DNA of 38,284 nt, taken from NCBI GenBank assembly GCA_012728095.1, contig JAAYFU010000006.1, positions 1 to 38,284 of the forward strand. Reading direction: 5' to 3'. This DNA is from Clostridiaceae bacterium. GTDB taxonomy: Bacteria > Bacillota > Clostridia > DSM-8532. The notes under the pieces are model-generated. The model had not been told where the DNA came from and did not search any database. It worked only from the letters and a program-made list of their open reading frames with translations. This document shows, in pieces, positions 15,881 to 26,486 of the stretch (its first letter is position 1; every line of letters starts with the position of its first letter). The position numbers and the translations under genes were made by a program.

Positions 15881-16777
15881 TTACTCCTTTTTGTACCCAA
15901 GTTCATTCAACATGAAATCACTGTTGCGCCAATCTTCTTTAACCTTGACCCAAAGCTGCAAAAATACTTTCGAACCAAAAAGCCGTTCCATGTCCTGTCG
16001 GGCAAGCGTGCCAACACGTTTTAACATCTTTCCTTCCTTGCCGATTATTATCCCTTTGTGGGATTCCTTTTCACAGTATATATTGGCGTCAATTTCAATT
16101 ATGTTCTTGTCTTCCTTCTCTTTGAACCTGATAACCTCTACCCCTATACCATGAGGCACTTCGTCATCCAATAAATGCAGCAGTTTTTCCCTGATTAATT
16201 CCTGAGCAAGAACCCTTTCCTGCTGATCCGTCAGCATATCCTCCGGATAATACATCTCACCTTCAGGTAGTTTTTCCTTGACAACATTTAATACCAGTTC
16301 CTTGGTTTTAGGGTCCAATGCGCTTATGGGAATTATTTCATCAAAATCATAAGCCTCGCTGTATTGTGCTATAAGCGGAAGAAGCAAGCTTTTTTCCACC
16401 ATGTCAATCTTATTGATCAAAAGTATTGTGGGCACCCCTGCTTTTTTAAGCTCTCCGATTATCATGGAATCCCCGGGTCCTATCTTTTTATCCCGGGCAT
16501 CAACCATATATAGGATAAGGTCAACCCCGTCAAATGTGCCCAATGCCTCCTGTATCATGAATTCACCAAGCTTGGTTTTAGGTTTATGGATCCCCGGCGT
16601 ATCCACAAAAATAATCTGGTATTCTTCCGTAGTCAGGATTGTCCGGATGGTATGCCGGGTGGTCTGGGGTTTGTTAGATATTATTGCTATTTTTTCGCCT
16701 GTCAGGAGATTCAGCAAAGTAGACTTTCCCACATTTGGTCTCCCGATTATTGTTACAAAACCTGATTTAAAAGCCAT
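15881..16777 (-). CDS. era: GTPase Era
   Basis: 298 residues. The GTPase domain shows G1 GRPNVGKST (about 12-20), G3 DTPG, G4 NKID, and the C-terminal KH domain includes KGIIIGKEGKMLKRVGTLARQDMERLFGSKVFLQLWVKV. Era binds the 3' end of 16S rRNA and helps 30S assembly. It starts 3 bases after the cdd stop; the GGAGG near the end of cdd is the nearest ribosome binding site, so the two are translationally linked. Complete, no oddities. Confidence 0.95.
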   Translation of the reverse strand: MAFKSGFVTIIGRPNVGKSTLLNLLTGEKIAIISNKPQTTRHTIRTILTTEEYQIIFVDTPGIHKPKTKLGEFMIQEALGTFDGVDLILYMVDARDKKIGPGDSMIIGELKKAGVPTILLINKIDMVEKSLLLPLIAQYSEAYDFDEIIPISALDPKTKELVLNVVKEKLPEGEMYYPEDMLTDQQERVLAQELIREKLLHLLDDEVPHGIGVEVIRFKEKEDKNIIEIDANIYCEKESHKGIIIGKEGKMLKRVGTLARQDMERLFGSKVFLQLWVKVKEDWRNSDFMLNELGYKKE

Positions 16778-16780
16778 ATT

Positions 16781-17221
16781 TTATTTAACATCCTCCATAT
16801 CGCTTTGCTTGAATGAATGAGGCAATAGTTCGTCAAACGTGAAAACCTTGTACTCTCCATTTTTGTTGCTTAAAAACAAAGGCATATCCGGTGAACAGAA
16901 CTCGCTTAAAACCTGCCGGCAAATGCCGCAAGGCATAGTGGGCAAATTACTGTCACTGGAAACCGCAATAGCCAAAATCTTTTTTGCGCCGTCAGATATT
17001 GCCTTGACAATCGCAGTTCTCTCGGCGCATATGGTCGCACCATAAGAAGCATTCTCCACATTGCAGCCTGTATAAATTTTACCGTTGTCTGCAAACAGGG
17101 CAGCCCCTACATGAAATCCGGAATAAGGGGCATAAGCCTTCTCCCTGATATTTACCGCGAGCCTTACCAGCTCCCCGGCCTCAGGAATATTATTAAGGAC
17201 TTCATTTTCACATTCTGACAT
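16781..17221 (-). CDS. cdd: Cytidine deaminase
   Basis: A 146-residue tetrameric-type cytidine deaminase. YAPYSGFHVGAAL, the zinc and catalytic motif CNVENASYGATICAERTA, and PCGICRQVLSEF supply the three zinc cysteines and the active-site Glu. It converts cytidine and deoxycytidine to uridine forms in pyrimidine salvage. The ATG at 17221 follows GGGGGTG at proper spacing; the frame is open about 20 codons further upstream, but without a better start. First gene of cdd-era-recO, an order common in Firmicutes. Confidence 0.93.
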   Translation of the reverse strand: MSECENEVLNNIPEAGELVRLAVNIREKAYAPYSGFHVGAALFADNGKIYTGCNVENASYGATICAERTAIVKAISDGAKKILAIAVSSDSNLPTMPCGICRQVLSEFCSPDMPLFLSNKNGEYKVFTFDELLPHSFKQSDMEDVK

Positions 17222-17493
17222 TTTGCACCCCCATAATATAAAACCAGATTCATTGTACCACTTTGTCAGTCTATGGAAAAGCATTCATCTGTCAGACCTG
17301 TCTTTTTTTTACCGTTTACCAAATAAAAAATCCATAGAACAATCCGGTAGTATTATTTATATTATAAGCTTTTGTATTAAGAATAATTTAACCATAATCA
17401 GTCAGTCAGTCAATAATTTCAAGGGTTTAACATGGTTAATAACGATAATTTTGTGGTATATTCTTTTCAATGAAATCATTACGGAGGTTATCA

Positions 17494-19278
17494 ATGAAAA
17501 AACCGCTATTTATTTCACTGAAAACAAAGATTCTTCTGCTTAGTATTCTGTTAGTCATATTCTGTACCATCCTGGTGGGAGGATATGTCATCATTCAACT
17601 TCCGTCCATAACCATTAATGCTGTCGGTGGTGATTATATTACTATTTTAAAATCCATATCCAAAACCCTGGATATTGAGAAATTCGAAAGTATAAAAAGC
17701 AGTGATATAAACAGCGAGTATTACTTGGAAATTAACCGCGAATTCTCAAAAATTAGGGATACGTTAGGGTTTGAGCATTTATACCTTTTGAAAAAGAATG
17801 CGAAGGGCGAATTCTTTCAGTTTACAGGCTTTGCAGACGGAATTGATACTGTTTCCGGAGCGACCGCGGAAACTGATGCAGTTACACGCGCAACAGGCAT
17901 AGTTGACAGCGTTTCCGGGGCTACTGCAATTGCGCAAAACAGTATAAATATTTCCGATGCAATGCGTGACAGTTTCAACGGTGAAGAAAAGTTTGAGCTT
18001 CAGGATAATGAACAGTGGGGGAAACTTCTTTCCATTTATGTTCCGCTTAAGAACGCTTCTGGTGATACAATAGGCGTACTTTTGGCAAACCTGAACGGAA
18101 ACGCTATATATGAAGCTTTTTATAACGTCAGAATCAGAATATTAACTATCGGTCTTTCAGTTTTAGCAATAGGGATTATTGTTTCAATAATCTTTTCCAA
18201 TCTCTTGGTAAAATCCATCACGGAGTTCCAGGAACGCATGAAAAAGGTTCAGGCCGGAGACCTGACCCAGATTATTGATTCAAAAAGAAATGACGAAATG
18301 GGCGTATTGGCTGAAAGTTTCAATAATCTTATCAATTCCCTGTCAAATATCATAGGAGTTATCAGGAATAAATCCGATGATTTGAATGATATGGCAAGCC
18401 ATCTTTCTCAAATATCGGAAAGCATAGCGTATTCTTCTGTTGAAACGACGCAGGCCATATCGGAGATTGCCGCCGGAGCGCAGCATCAGGCTGATGAACT
18501 TTTGTTTATACATAACAAGCTGAGCGATTTTAACCAGATAGTTCAACAAATATATAATTCCCTGGAAGCGACAAAAAACAGTATAGAGTTAACCGGCACC
18601 TTGTCAAACGAAGGAAATATACAGCTTAAAGCATTGAATCAATCCATAAAAAGCTCCAGTGAATCCTTTGATATTGTTGCTGATGAAATCAACAGGCTTA
18701 GTGAGAGCGCCCAGCAAATTGACGAGATTAACAAGGTTATTCAGAACATATCAAGGCAAACCAATCTTTTAGCTTTAAATGCGGCTATTGAGGCCTCCCG
18801 CGCAGGTGAAGCCGGAAAGGGATTCACAGTGGTTGCTGAGGAAATCAGGAAACTTGCCGAACAGTCAAAGGAGTCTTCAGACAATATCCGGGCAATAATT
18901 GATGATATCCTTTCATCCATTAAAAGTGTCGTAACCACAAGCTGTGATGCCAAGGATAAGCTGAACGACCAGGTTAGGTTTGTTGAAAACACTAACAACG
19001 CATTTTTAAGCATTTTGAATTCGTTAAAAGAATCCATCCCCATGCTGCGGGAGACTTTTAAAAGCGCGGATGAAATGGTTAAAAGCAAGGATCTGATAAT
19101 AGAAAAAGTTAATTCTGTGACTGCCGTGGCACAGGAAGCATCGTCCGGCGCCCAAGAAATACTGGAAGCAACTGAAACAATAAGTGGACAGATCGAGGAA
19201 ATAGCGGCATTTACAAAAACCCTGAATGTTTTATCAGATGATTTGCTGAATGAAACCAAAACTTTTACAATAAAATGA
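17494..19278 (+). CDS. Methyl-accepting chemotaxis protein with duplicated SGAT insert
   Basis: 594 residues from the ATG at 17494 (GGAGG six bases upstream). Membrane helix 1 (about 12-34), a Cache-like extracellular domain (about 35-208: [18 protein letters not shown], then [30 protein letters not shown]), membrane helix 2 (about 214-236), HAMP (about 237-290) and a cytoplasmic signalling domain whose tip reads [27 protein letters not shown]. It would relay an external signal to CheA/CheW, none of which are here. The loop between the two Cache strands (residues 116-150) holds a 20-residue tandem repeat, [14 protein letters not shown] and [14 protein letters not shown], resembling the SGAT(S/T) motif of FMN-attachment sites. 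The ligand is unknown. Confidence 0.9.
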   Translation: MKKPLFISLKTKILLLSILLVIFCTILVGGYVIIQLPSITINAVGGDYITILKSISKTLDIEKFESIKSSDINSEYYLEINREFSKIRDTLGFEHLYLLKKNAKGEFFQFTGFADGIDTVSGATAETDAVTRATGIVDSVSGATAIAQNSINISDAMRDSFNGEEKFELQDNEQWGKLLSIYVPLKNASGDTIGVLLANLNGNAIYEAFYNVRIRILTIGLSVLAIGIIVSIIFSNLLVKSITEFQERMKKVQAGDLTQIIDSKRNDEMGVLAESFNNLINSLSNIIGVIRNKSDDLNDMASHLSQISESIAYSSVETTQAISEIAAGAQHQADELLFIHNKLSDFNQIVQQIYNSLEATKNSIELTGTLSNEGNIQLKALNQSIKSSSESFDIVADEINRLSESAQQIDEINKVIQNISRQTNLLALNAAIEASRAGEAGKGFTVVAEEIRKLAEQSKESSDNIRAIIDDILSSIKSVVTTSCDAKDKLNDQVRFVENTNNAFLSILNSLKESIPMLRETFKSADEMVKSKDLIIEKVNSVTAVAQEASSGAQEILEATETISGQIEEIAAFTKTLNVLSDDLLNETKTFTIK

Positions 19279-19347
19279 ATAAACAAAGGATTCGTACAGA
19301 TTTACGGGGCATTTTTAAAAAATAATAATAAAAAATTACGAAACCAC

Positions 19348-19375
19348 TTGTATTTTTTCTTATAAATGTTATACT
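19348..19375 (+). promoter_or_regulatory. Possible promoter for the zinc-ribbon gene
   Basis: TTGTAT, 16-base spacer, TATACT. The leader to the start at 19508 would be about 125 bases and includes the AT-rich near-palindrome AAATATTATATTATAATATTT at about 19382-19402. Confidence 0.45.
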
Positions 19376-19507
19376 ACAATTAAAATATTATATTATAATA
19401 TTTAAATCCGGATTAATACTGTTTTCTAGTTCTGCCCACTCCTTAATTTTTGGATTATGGGTCATGAAGAAAGGTATAATCCAGAAATTAAAGGAGGTTT
19501 TTTATTT

Positions 19508-19678
19508 ATGGAAGACAAAACATTACAATGCAAGGACTGCGGAGCGGAGTTCGTTTTTACAGTAGGCGAGCAAGCTTTTTACAAGGAAAAAGGTTTTGAG
19601 AATGAACCACAAAGATGTCCTGATTGCAGAAGGGCCAGAAAGTTAGCAAGAAGTCAAAACAGGGGCCCAAGATATTAA
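19508..19678 (+). CDS. Small zinc-ribbon protein
   Basis: 56 residues. Two CxxC pairs, LQCKDCGAEF and QRCPDCRRARK, make a treble-clef/zinc-ribbon of the zf-trcl type, followed by a basic tail (KLARSQNRGPRY). Members are common as stand-alone proteins in clostridia and may bind nucleic acid; the role is not established as far as I know. I use ATG 19508 since AAAGGAGG lies 10 bases upstream; the frame is open further up, but that would include the ribosome binding site. It stands alone with its own promoter and terminator. Confidence 0.82.
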   Translation: MEDKTLQCKDCGAEFVFTVGEQAFYKEKGFENEPQRCPDCRRARKLARSQNRGPRY

Positions 19679-19712
19679 AAATTAAGGAGAGCGCAGCTCT
19701 CCTTTAATTTTG
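19677..19712. terminator. Bidirectional terminator
   Basis: The GGAGAGC-GCA-GCTCTCC hairpin (19686-19702) is flanked by A-rich sequence on the left and TTTAATTTT on the right, so it can end both the zinc-ribbon transcript and the convergent clpB transcript. Confidence 0.8.
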
Positions 19713-19787
19713 CTCATAACCATTAGGTAAATCATATGGCTGCTGTGTAAAACTGTAACCGATAAATTCTTCTTTGGTTTATATTTT

Positions 19788-22388
19788 TCATGCGACTGCG
19801 GCATTGGTAATGAAGAGTTTTTCGCCGTCACTGTCAACTATTGCGGTATCTCCCTCGTTTATCCAGCCTTTAATCATCTGCCTGGACAACTCGGTTTCTA
19901 TTTCCTTTTGAATGAATCGTTTAACAGGTCTTGCGCCATATTCGGGATTCCATCCCTCTTCGACTATATGATCCAATGCAGCTTCGGTTAATTCTATCTT
20001 TATATCTTTTTCAGCCAGCCTTTTTGACAATGTTTTTATTACCAGTTTGACAATTTGCTTAACTTCAGCCTTAGTAAGAGGTTTAAACAGTACAATGTCG
20101 TCTATACGATTCAGAAACTCCGGCCTGAATCCGTATCGCAATTCCCTCATAACTTTTTCACGGGTTACATCGTCAATTTCTCCTTCGCTACCGGTATTCT
20201 CCAGGAGAATATGGCTGCCGATGTTGGAAGTCATAATAATTACCGTATTCTTAAAGTTAATAACTCTGCCCTGGCTGTCAGTTAACCTTCCGTCATCCAG
20301 TATCTGCAACAGTATGTTAAACACATCCGGATGGGCTTTTTCTATTTCATCAAACAGAATAACACTATATGGCTTCCGTCTCACAGCCTCAGTAAGCTGG
20401 CCGCCTTCATCATAGCCGACATATCCCGGGGGCGCGCCGATAAGTCTGGCAACCGAGTGTTTTTCCATGTACTCGCTCATATCAATACGCACCATGTTGT
20501 CCTCGGTGTCGAACAAGGCTTCGGATAATGCTTTTGCCAGCTCAGTCTTGCCAACGCCGGTAGGTCCTAAAAAGATGAAGGAACCTATCGGCCGCCGATT
20601 ATCCTTCAAACCTGCCCTGGCGCGAAGAACGGCTTCCGAAACGGCGGTTACAGCCTCGTCCTGTCCTATGACCCTCTGATGAAGAATATTCTCCAAGTTT
20701 AACAGTTTTTCTTTTTCTTCTTCCATCAGCTTTGTAACAGGTATACCCGTCCATTTTGAAACAATTTCGGCTATTTCTTCCTCGGTTACTTCTTCCTTAA
20801 GCATGCGGCCTGACAATTCGGATTGTCGCTTCTTCTCCTGGGCCAGGGTATTCTCCAGTTCGGGAAGCTTACCGTATTTCAATTTGGCAAGCGTCTCAAG
20901 GTCATAGTTCCTTTCCGCTTCTTGTATCTTTAGTTTGATTTCCTCTATCTCTTTTTTGATCTCTTTTTCCCTCTTTATATATTCCTTCTCCAGCTCCCAT
21001 TGAGCCTTCATTTTGTTTCCCCTGTCCTTTAATTCAGCAAGTTCGGACTCTATAGCCGCAAGACGTTCCATTGACGCTTTGTCATCTTCCTTTTTCAGCG
21101 CCTGCTGCTCTATTTCCAGTTGCATTATTCGGCGCATTATTTCATCCAATTCGGCAGGCATGCTGTCAATTTCGGTCCTGAGCATTGCTGCCGCTTCATC
21201 CATAAGGTCAATGGCTTTATCGGGAAGGAATCTGTCAGTTATATAACGATTTGAAAGGGTCGCGCTGGCTACAATGGCTCCGTCGGTAATTCTGACTCCA
21301 TGATGTATTTCAAAGCGTTCCTTAAGTCCCCTTAATATCGATATGGTATCCTCAACGGTGGGTTGCTCCACTAATACTGTCTGGAACCTTCTTTCAAGGG
21401 CTGCGTCCTTCTCTATATATTCCCTGTATTCATCAAGAGTGGTGGCTCCTATACAGTGCAGCTCCCCCCTGGCCAGCATGGGCTTTAGAATGTTTCCGGC
21501 GTCCATCGCACCCTCGGCTTTACCGGCACCGACAATATTATGCAATTCATCGATAAACAGGATAATCCGCCCGTCCGATGCCTCTACTTCTTTAAGCACC
21601 GCTTTCAGCCTTTCTTCAAATTCTCCCCTGAATTTTGCTCCCGCAATCAAAGCGCCCATATCAAGGGAATATATCGTTTTGTTTTTTAAATTGTCGGGAA
21701 CATCGCCTTTCAGTATTCGTTGCGCCAGAGCCTCAACAATAGCTGTCTTTCCGACTCCCGGCTCGCCTATCAGCACAGGGTTATTCTTAGTTCTTCGGGA
21801 CAGTATCCTGATGACACGGCGAATTTCCGCATCCCTTCCTATAACAGGGTCCAGCTTGCCTTTTCGTGCAAGTTCGACTAGATCATGACCGAATTTCTCT
21901 AGAGCCATATAATTCATTTCGGGATTTTGGTTTGTTACCCTCTGGTTTCCCCTTATTTTGGACATGGCATCAAGAAAGGCATCCTCAGTTACCCCGTATT
22001 TCTTAAGCAGGTTGGAAGTAAATCCTCCGCGTTCACCGATAAGAGCCAGGAACAGATGCTCCACGCTTACATATTCGTCCCTTAGCTTTTTTGCCTTGTC
22101 TTCGGCTGACAATAGAATCTGGTTGAATCTCCTTGTAGCGTATACATTTGAAGCCGCGCTCCCGTATACCTTGGGCAGCCGGTCAAGTTCTCTTTTGAGT
22201 TCTGCCGCAATATCCGCCGGGTTAATGCCCAGCATCCACAAAAGTCTCGGAATCAGACCATCCTCCTGCTCCACAAGAGCCAAAGCCAGGTGTTCGGTGT
22301 CAACCTGCTGCTGATCCAGCTTTATAGCCAATTGCTGCGCTGAAACTACGGCTTTCTGAGCTTTTTCGGTATATTTCTCCAAATTCAT
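19788..22388 (-). CDS. clpB: Protein disaggregase ClpB
   Basis: 866 residues, normal ClpB length. Clp-N domain (about 1-145), AAA1 with Walker [10 protein letters not shown] (about 206-214), a long middle coiled coil (about 410-530), AAA2 with Walker [10 protein letters not shown] (about 605-613) and Walker [15 protein letters not shown], and the D2-small domain. The middle domain distinguishes it from ClpA/ClpC, and no ClpP-binding loop is evident. With DnaK/DnaJ it rescues aggregated proteins after heat stress. AGAGGTGATAAC precedes the ATG. It sits 33 bases after the dnaJ-like gene and shares its promoter and CtsR-type operator. Confidence 0.96.
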   Translation of the reverse strand: MNLEKYTEKAQKAVVSAQQLAIKLDQQQVDTEHLALALVEQEDGLIPRLLWMLGINPADIAAELKRELDRLPKVYGSAASNVYATRRFNQILLSAEDKAKKLRDEYVSVEHLFLALIGERGGFTSNLLKKYGVTEDAFLDAMSKIRGNQRVTNQNPEMNYMALEKFGHDLVELARKGKLDPVIGRDAEIRRVIRILSRRTKNNPVLIGEPGVGKTAIVEALAQRILKGDVPDNLKNKTIYSLDMGALIAGAKFRGEFEERLKAVLKEVEASDGRIILFIDELHNIVGAGKAEGAMDAGNILKPMLARGELHCIGATTLDEYREYIEKDAALERRFQTVLVEQPTVEDTISILRGLKERFEIHHGVRITDGAIVASATLSNRYITDRFLPDKAIDLMDEAAAMLRTEIDSMPAELDEIMRRIMQLEIEQQALKKEDDKASMERLAAIESELAELKDRGNKMKAQWELEKEYIKREKEIKKEIEEIKLKIQEAERNYDLETLAKLKYGKLPELENTLAQEKKRQSELSGRMLKEEVTEEEIAEIVSKWTGIPVTKLMEEEKEKLLNLENILHQRVIGQDEAVTAVSEAVLRARAGLKDNRRPIGSFIFLGPTGVGKTELAKALSEALFDTEDNMVRIDMSEYMEKHSVARLIGAPPGYVGYDEGGQLTEAVRRKPYSVILFDEIEKAHPDVFNILLQILDDGRLTDSQGRVINFKNTVIIMTSNIGSHILLENTGSEGEIDDVTREKVMRELRYGFRPEFLNRIDDIVLFKPLTKAEVKQIVKLVIKTLSKRLAEKDIKIELTEAALDHIVEEGWNPEYGARPVKRFIQKEIETELSRQMIKGWINEGDTAIVDSDGEKLFITNAAVA

Positions 22389-22421
22389 GTTATCACCTCT
22401 TTATTCAAAACCAACCATAAC

Positions 22422-23393
22422 CTATCGTATCGTCCGTTCATCCAGTTCCTTCAGTTCCCTGTACAGCTCCAGCTGTTTCGGGCTTAAAAATTCGGGGTTG
22501 TTTATGTGTACCTGTATATATAAATCTCCCCTGCCGCCGATCGAGTTATAATAACCTTTACCGGGAATTCGTATATTCCCCCCGCTTCGTATGCCTTTAG
22601 GGATATTGACAATTATTTTGGATTCGGGCGTCTTGACAGTAACTTCTCCGCCTAAAGCCGCCACCCATGGTTTAACTTCAATTTTCTGTATTATGTCATA
22701 TCCTTTCAGCTCATACTCGTCTTCCTTAAAACGAACCACAAGTATTAAATCTCCGTTTGGTCCACCGTTTATGCCCTTTCCTCCCTGACCGGCCAGACGT
22801 ATTTTACCCCCGGGCTGAATTCCTTTGGGAATCTTTACAGACAAGGTTTTCCTGCCATTAGGCGTTTCAATGCTTATATGTTTTTCTGTCCCCAACAATC
22901 CGTCAGTAACCGAAATCTTTATCTCTGCCTCTTTATCTTCACCCCGCAGGCTTTGTTGAAAGCCTCCGAAGGGATTGGCCGTGAAACCCTTGTTTGCAAA
23001 CCCGTTTCGTCTTCCCGAAAAGAAAAAATCGTCCAAATCTATGCCTCCGTCGCCGAAGAACATGTCAAAAAAGTCACTGAAACCTCTTGAGCCGGATGTT
23101 CTGTATTCGTAACGTATATTTCCCCTGTTAAATCCGAAATGAGACGGATCAAAATCAAAACCGTCGGTGAAATTAAACGCACTACCCAATTGATCATATT
23201 TTTTACGTTTTTCTTCGTTACCTAACACTTCATAAGCTTCACTTATTTCCTTGAACTTTTCCTCGGCATTTTTATCCCCGGGATTAGCATCAGGATGATA
23301 TTTTTTAGCAAGCTTACGATAAGCCTTCTTAATTTGGTCCTGGGTAGCTTCTTTACTAACACCTAATATTTCGTAGTAGTCGCGGTATTTCAA
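22422..23393 (-). CDS. DnaJ-like co-chaperone (CbpA type)
   Basis: 323 residues. J domain at about 1-70 with HPD at residues 33-35, a Gly/Phe-rich linker (about 75-150), then two DnaJ C-terminal beta domains ([19 protein letters not shown] and [20 protein letters not shown]). The zinc-finger CxxCxGxG repeats of true DnaJ are absent, so it is the CbpA-like type B class. It would stimulate DnaK and hand substrates to ClpB. The start is TTG at 23393 (TTG AAA TAC), eight bases after AGGAGG; no ATG fits. First gene of a two-gene heat-shock operon with clpB. Confidence 0.92.
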   Translation of the reverse strand: MKYRDYYEILGVSKEATQDQIKKAYRKLAKKYHPDANPGDKNAEEKFKEISEAYEVLGNEEKRKKYDQLGSAFNFTDGFDFDPSHFGFNRGNIRYEYRTSGSRGFSDFFDMFFGDGGIDLDDFFFSGRRNGFANKGFTANPFGGFQQSLRGEDKEAEIKISVTDGLLGTEKHISIETPNGRKTLSVKIPKGIQPGGKIRLAGQGGKGINGGPNGDLILVVRFKEDEYELKGYDIIQKIEVKPWVAALGGEVTVKTPESKIIVNIPKGIRSGGNIRIPGKGYYNSIGGRGDLYIQVHINNPEFLSPKQLELYRELKELDERTIR

Positions 23394-23414
23394 AAGCTAC
23401 ACCTCCTAACCCAG

Positions 23415-23431
23415 TTTGACTTTCTTTGACC
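23415..23431 (-). promoter_or_regulatory. CtsR operator of dnaJ-clpB
   Basis: The minus strand reads GGTCAAA-GAA-AGTCAAA, matching the CtsR heptad pair (A/G)GTCAAA-NAN-(A/G)GTCAAA at every defined position. It lies just downstream of the -10 box, so CtsR would block transcription at normal temperature. The ctsR gene is not in the window. Confidence 0.85.
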
Positions 23432-23440
23432 TTCGTAATT

Positions 23441-23469
23441 ATTATATCCATTTCCTTGGTAAAATTCAA
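23441..23469 (-). promoter_or_regulatory. Sigma-A promoter of dnaJ-clpB
   Basis: Minus strand TTGAAT, 17-base spacer, TATAAT. It is immediately followed by the CtsR box. Confidence 0.8.
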
Positions 23470-23484
23470 TATTTTAATTACAAT

Positions 23485-23515
23485 TTGATTTATTGCAATA
23501 ATAAGGGTATATAAT
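23485..23515 (+). promoter_or_regulatory. Probable sigma-A promoter of glgCD
   Basis: TTGATT, 17-base spacer, TATATAAT (TATATA at 23508). It is divergent from the dnaJ promoter, whose -35 lies only 16 bases away. Confidence 0.6.
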
Positions 23516-23544
23516 AAAGAGAACCATGATTAGGAGGAAAAAAC

Positions 23545-24825
23545 ATGATCCGTAAAGAAATCGTTGCCCTGATTCTTGCCGGCGGGCAGGGAAGCCGTCT
23601 TGGAGTTCTGACCCAAAATGTGGCAAAACCGGCAATTCTCTATGGTGGAAAATACCGAATTATTGACTTTACTTTAAGCAATTGTATTAATTCGGGAATC
23701 GATACCGTCGGTGTCCTGACCCAATATCAGCCGCTTCAGCTCAATTCCCATATCGGTATCGGAAAACCATGGGATTTGGACCGTGTTAACGGCGGAGTTA
23801 CAATCCTGGCTCCCTATATGAAAACCGAAAAGGGCGAGTGGTATTCCGGAACAGCCGACGCCGTTTATCAGAACATACATTACGTGGATGAAATGTCGGC
23901 AAAATATGTTATTATCTTATCCGGTGATCATATCTATAAAATGAACTATTCGCATATGCTTGCTTTTCATAAAAAAAATCGTGCCGATGCCACAATTTCG
24001 GTAATTAACGTTCCTCTGGAAGAAGCAAGCCGTTATGGGATCATGAATACTCACGATGACGGCAGAATTTATGAATTTGAAGAAAAGCCCGAAAAGCCGA
24101 AAAGCACATTGGCATCCATGGGTATCTATATTTTTACCTGGGATGTTCTGCGGGAATACCTTGTGAATGATCATTATAAAGCTTCCTCCCATCATGATTT
24201 TGGAAAGAATATCATTCCCGGAATGTTGGCGGATAACAGAAAACTTATGGCATACAAATTTGAAGGATACTGGCGGGATGTCGGAACGATCCGGGCTTAC
24301 TGGCAGTCAAACATGGATTTGATTGAATTGATTCCCGAATTTAATCTGTTTGACCCCAACTGGAAGATATTCACTCCCAATCCCGTATATCCGGCCCATT
24401 TCGTAGGCGATTCCGGCAAAATTGAAAAATCAATCATTGCCGAAGGATGCATGATATACGGAACGGTAAGAAGGTCAATTATTTTCCCCGGAGTGGTTAT
24501 CAATGCGGGAACTGTTGTGGAAGACTCAATTATTATGTCCGACTCCCTCATCGGATCAAATACTGAAATTTATACCACCATCATTGGTGAAACCAGCGTT
24601 ATCGGGAATAATGTAAAATGCGGAGTCGGGGAATTTGCGGTTAATGAATATAACCCCAAGGTTTATGATTCCGGAATAACCGTTATAGGTTCCAATACCG
24701 TTATCCCCAATAATACCGTTTTAGGTAAAAATGTTGTTATAGATAATTATGTAACGCCTCACGATTTTGATACCAACAACATACCTTCGGGAGGATACCT
24801 GATTAAAGGAGGGGATAAAAAATGA
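23545..24825 (+). CDS. glgC: Glucose-1-phosphate adenylyltransferase, catalytic subunit
   Basis: 426 residues. The nucleotidyltransferase domain starts [22 protein letters not shown] (about 10-30), followed by [18 protein letters not shown] and the catalytic-site region [12 protein letters not shown]; the C-terminal left-handed beta helix (about 290-400) shows hexapeptide repeats. It makes ADP-glucose for glycogen synthesis from ATP and glucose-1-phosphate. AGGAGG precedes the ATG. The stop overlaps the glgD start by four bases (ATGA), so the two subunits are translationally coupled. Glycogen synthase and branching enzyme are not in the window. Confidence 0.95.
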   Translation: MIRKEIVALILAGGQGSRLGVLTQNVAKPAILYGGKYRIIDFTLSNCINSGIDTVGVLTQYQPLQLNSHIGIGKPWDLDRVNGGVTILAPYMKTEKGEWYSGTADAVYQNIHYVDEMSAKYVIILSGDHIYKMNYSHMLAFHKKNRADATISVINVPLEEASRYGIMNTHDDGRIYEFEEKPEKPKSTLASMGIYIFTWDVLREYLVNDHYKASSHHDFGKNIIPGMLADNRKLMAYKFEGYWRDVGTIRAYWQSNMDLIELIPEFNLFDPNWKIFTPNPVYPAHFVGDSGKIEKSIIAEGCMIYGTVRRSIIFPGVVINAGTVVEDSIIMSDSLIGSNTEIYTTIIGETSVIGNNVKCGVGEFAVNEYNPKVYDSGITVIGSNTVIPNNTVLGKNVVIDNYVTPHDFDTNNIPSGGYLIKGGDKK

Positions 24826-25943
24826 ACACAATGATGGGAGTAATTTTGACCGGCGCAAAAAACAACCGGCTGAAGGAATTGTCCCTGGAAAGGTCTATAG
24901 CAGCCGTCCCCGTAGGCGGTAAATACAGGGCTATCGATTTTGTTTTGTCTAATATGGTTAATTCCGGAATAAGAAACATAGGAGTTTTAACCCAGTATAA
25001 TTATCGTTCCCTGATGGATCATCTGGGATCAGGAAAAGAATGGGATCTTGACAGAAAGAACAAGGGACTTTTTATATTTCCTCCTTACCTTTCGGAGTAT
25101 GGAACCGGCTGGTACAAGGGAAGCGCGGATGCCATGTACAGCAATCTGTCTTTCTTCCAGAGAAGCGATGAGGAATATGTTTTAATAGGCCACGGTTATG
25201 CCATATATAATATGGATTTCGAGCCAATGCTGGAGCAGCATATCCAAACCGGGGCCGATATAACAATTGCCTGCCGGGATATGAGCGATATTTCCGCTGA
25301 AGATCAAAAGATGCTGGGAATGGTGGAATTGAATGATGAAGGCAGAATTACTGATTTCAAGGAAAAGTCCATAAACCCGAAAAGCAATATAGGCTCCATG
25401 GGAGTATATATCCTCCGCAGAACCTTTTTGATTGAACTTTTGCAGGACAGCGCAGCCAAAGGCCTTACCGATTTTGTTTACGATATTATAATCCGGCAAA
25501 CCGATAATCTTAAGATTTATGCATATATGTTTAACGGTTATTGGAGGCCTCTCAACAGCATCCAGTTGTATTACAGAACCAATATGGAGCTGCTGAATCC
25601 AAAGGTCAGACAGGAACTCTTGATGGACAGGAGGAAAATCTATACCAAGGTTAAGGATGAACCACCTGCCAAGTATAATGAGGAGGCAAATGTTCATAAC
25701 TCAATTGTCGCAGATGGATGTATTATTGAGGGAACAGTTGAAAACAGCATCCTCTTCCGTGGTGTTCGTGTAATGAAGGGAGCTGTCATCAAAAACAGCC
25801 TTATACTGCAGGGCACAACAGTCGAAAGAAACGCTCAGCTGAATTACTGCATTTTGGATAAGGGTGTAACCATAACCGAGGGAAAATCTCTCAATGGTGA
25901 CGTTGAATGGCCTTTGATAGTGGGCAAGAATGTGAAGGTATAG
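24822..25943 (+). CDS. glgD: GlgD, regulatory ADP-glucose pyrophosphorylase subunit
   Basis: 373 residues, a GlgC paralogue. The signature loop is degenerate: [22 protein letters not shown] replaces the GGxGxRL pattern, and [13 protein letters not shown] replaces [10 protein letters not shown] (the catalytic Asp is lost). The C-terminal beta-helix repeats are kept but shorter. In Firmicutes GlgD is a poorly active partner that raises GlgC activity in a GlgCD heteromer. It overlaps glgC by four bases. A cluster of inverted repeats follows the stop. Confidence 0.93.
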   Translation: MNTMMGVILTGAKNNRLKELSLERSIAAVPVGGKYRAIDFVLSNMVNSGIRNIGVLTQYNYRSLMDHLGSGKEWDLDRKNKGLFIFPPYLSEYGTGWYKGSADAMYSNLSFFQRSDEEYVLIGHGYAIYNMDFEPMLEQHIQTGADITIACRDMSDISAEDQKMLGMVELNDEGRITDFKEKSINPKSNIGSMGVYILRRTFLIELLQDSAAKGLTDFVYDIIIRQTDNLKIYAYMFNGYWRPLNSIQLYYRTNMELLNPKVRQELLMDRRKIYTKVKDEPPAKYNEEANVHNSIVADGCIIEGTVENSILFRGVRVMKGAVIKNSLILQGTTVERNAQLNYCILDKGVTITEGKSLNGDVEWPLIVGKNVKV

Positions 25944-25990
25944 GTATGACTGGCTTGATACAATCATAAGCCTCGTACCCTCTCATCGAT

Positions 25991-26219
25991 GTCATCCTGA
26001 GTGTCAGCATAGCTTCTCCTTAATGGCATCCTGAGTGAAGCGTAGCAACACTACTTGTCATCCTGAAAGGAACGAAGTGGAGTGAAGGATCTTATACGTA
26101 AACGTGTAAGATCCTTCGCTAACGCTCAGGATGACCGTTTGGTCAGATTCTTCGATGACGCTCAGAATGACATGGAAAGTGTCATCATGAACGAAGCGTA
26201 GCGGAGTCGAAGGAGCTTA
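25991..26219. repeat. Cluster of dispersed GTCATCCTGAG-type imperfect inverted repeats
   Basis: At least six degenerate copies in both orientations of a unit like GTCATCCTGAGCG-AGCGAAGGATCTTA: 25991, 26025, 26057, inverted at about 26102-26135 and 26144-26171, and again at 26181. The copies at 26057-26135 face each other and form one long imperfect hairpin. No reading frame of note spans the 543 bases between glgD and 26487. Related pieces lie at 28176-28242 and 31427-31448. Confidence 0.85.
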
Positions 26220-26310
26220 TGCCAACATAGGTGCGGGTGCAAGGTTCTCATTTCGAACGCTATTAAGCACGCAGGTTCATAAGATCAATATCGCCGTTTT
26301 ATGACATTCC

Positions 26311-26383
26311 TCCGCTTGCGCTCCGTCATGTCCCGGACGAGAGGTCTTCCTCTCACGGGTCGCTAATACATTATTAATAATGT
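26311..26383. repeat. Second intergenic inverted-repeat block
   Basis: CCCG-GAC-GAGAGG-TCTT-CCTCTC-A-CGGG (26332-26359) forms a strong hairpin. It is preceded by a GACAT...ATGTC pair and followed by the perfect 16-base palindrome ACATTATTAATAATGT (26368-26383). It may act as a transcript end for glgCD, but no T tract follows the strongest stem. Different in sequence from the repeats just upstream. Confidence 0.6.
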
Positions 26384-26486
26384 TTCCGTTCGGTGGTCTT
26401 TCCTCCGAAGCAGATAGGCTTATCCCAATGAGAATCCTTGCATCCGCCTTATTACAAAATAACTAATATATAATGGAGGAACTTTT

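Noticed and set aside
17399..17412. (CAGT)3 microsatellite-like run before the chemoreceptor, as a phase-variation tract
   Set aside because: Only three and a half units, outside the coding frame and not placed in a recognisable promoter spacer.
24822..25943. Second catalytic glgC
   Set aside because: The nucleotide loop and catalytic Asp are degenerate, as in GlgD.
25991..26383. CRISPR array in the repeat cluster
   Set aside because: Units alternate orientation, differ in sequence and are not evenly spaced; no cas genes are nearby.
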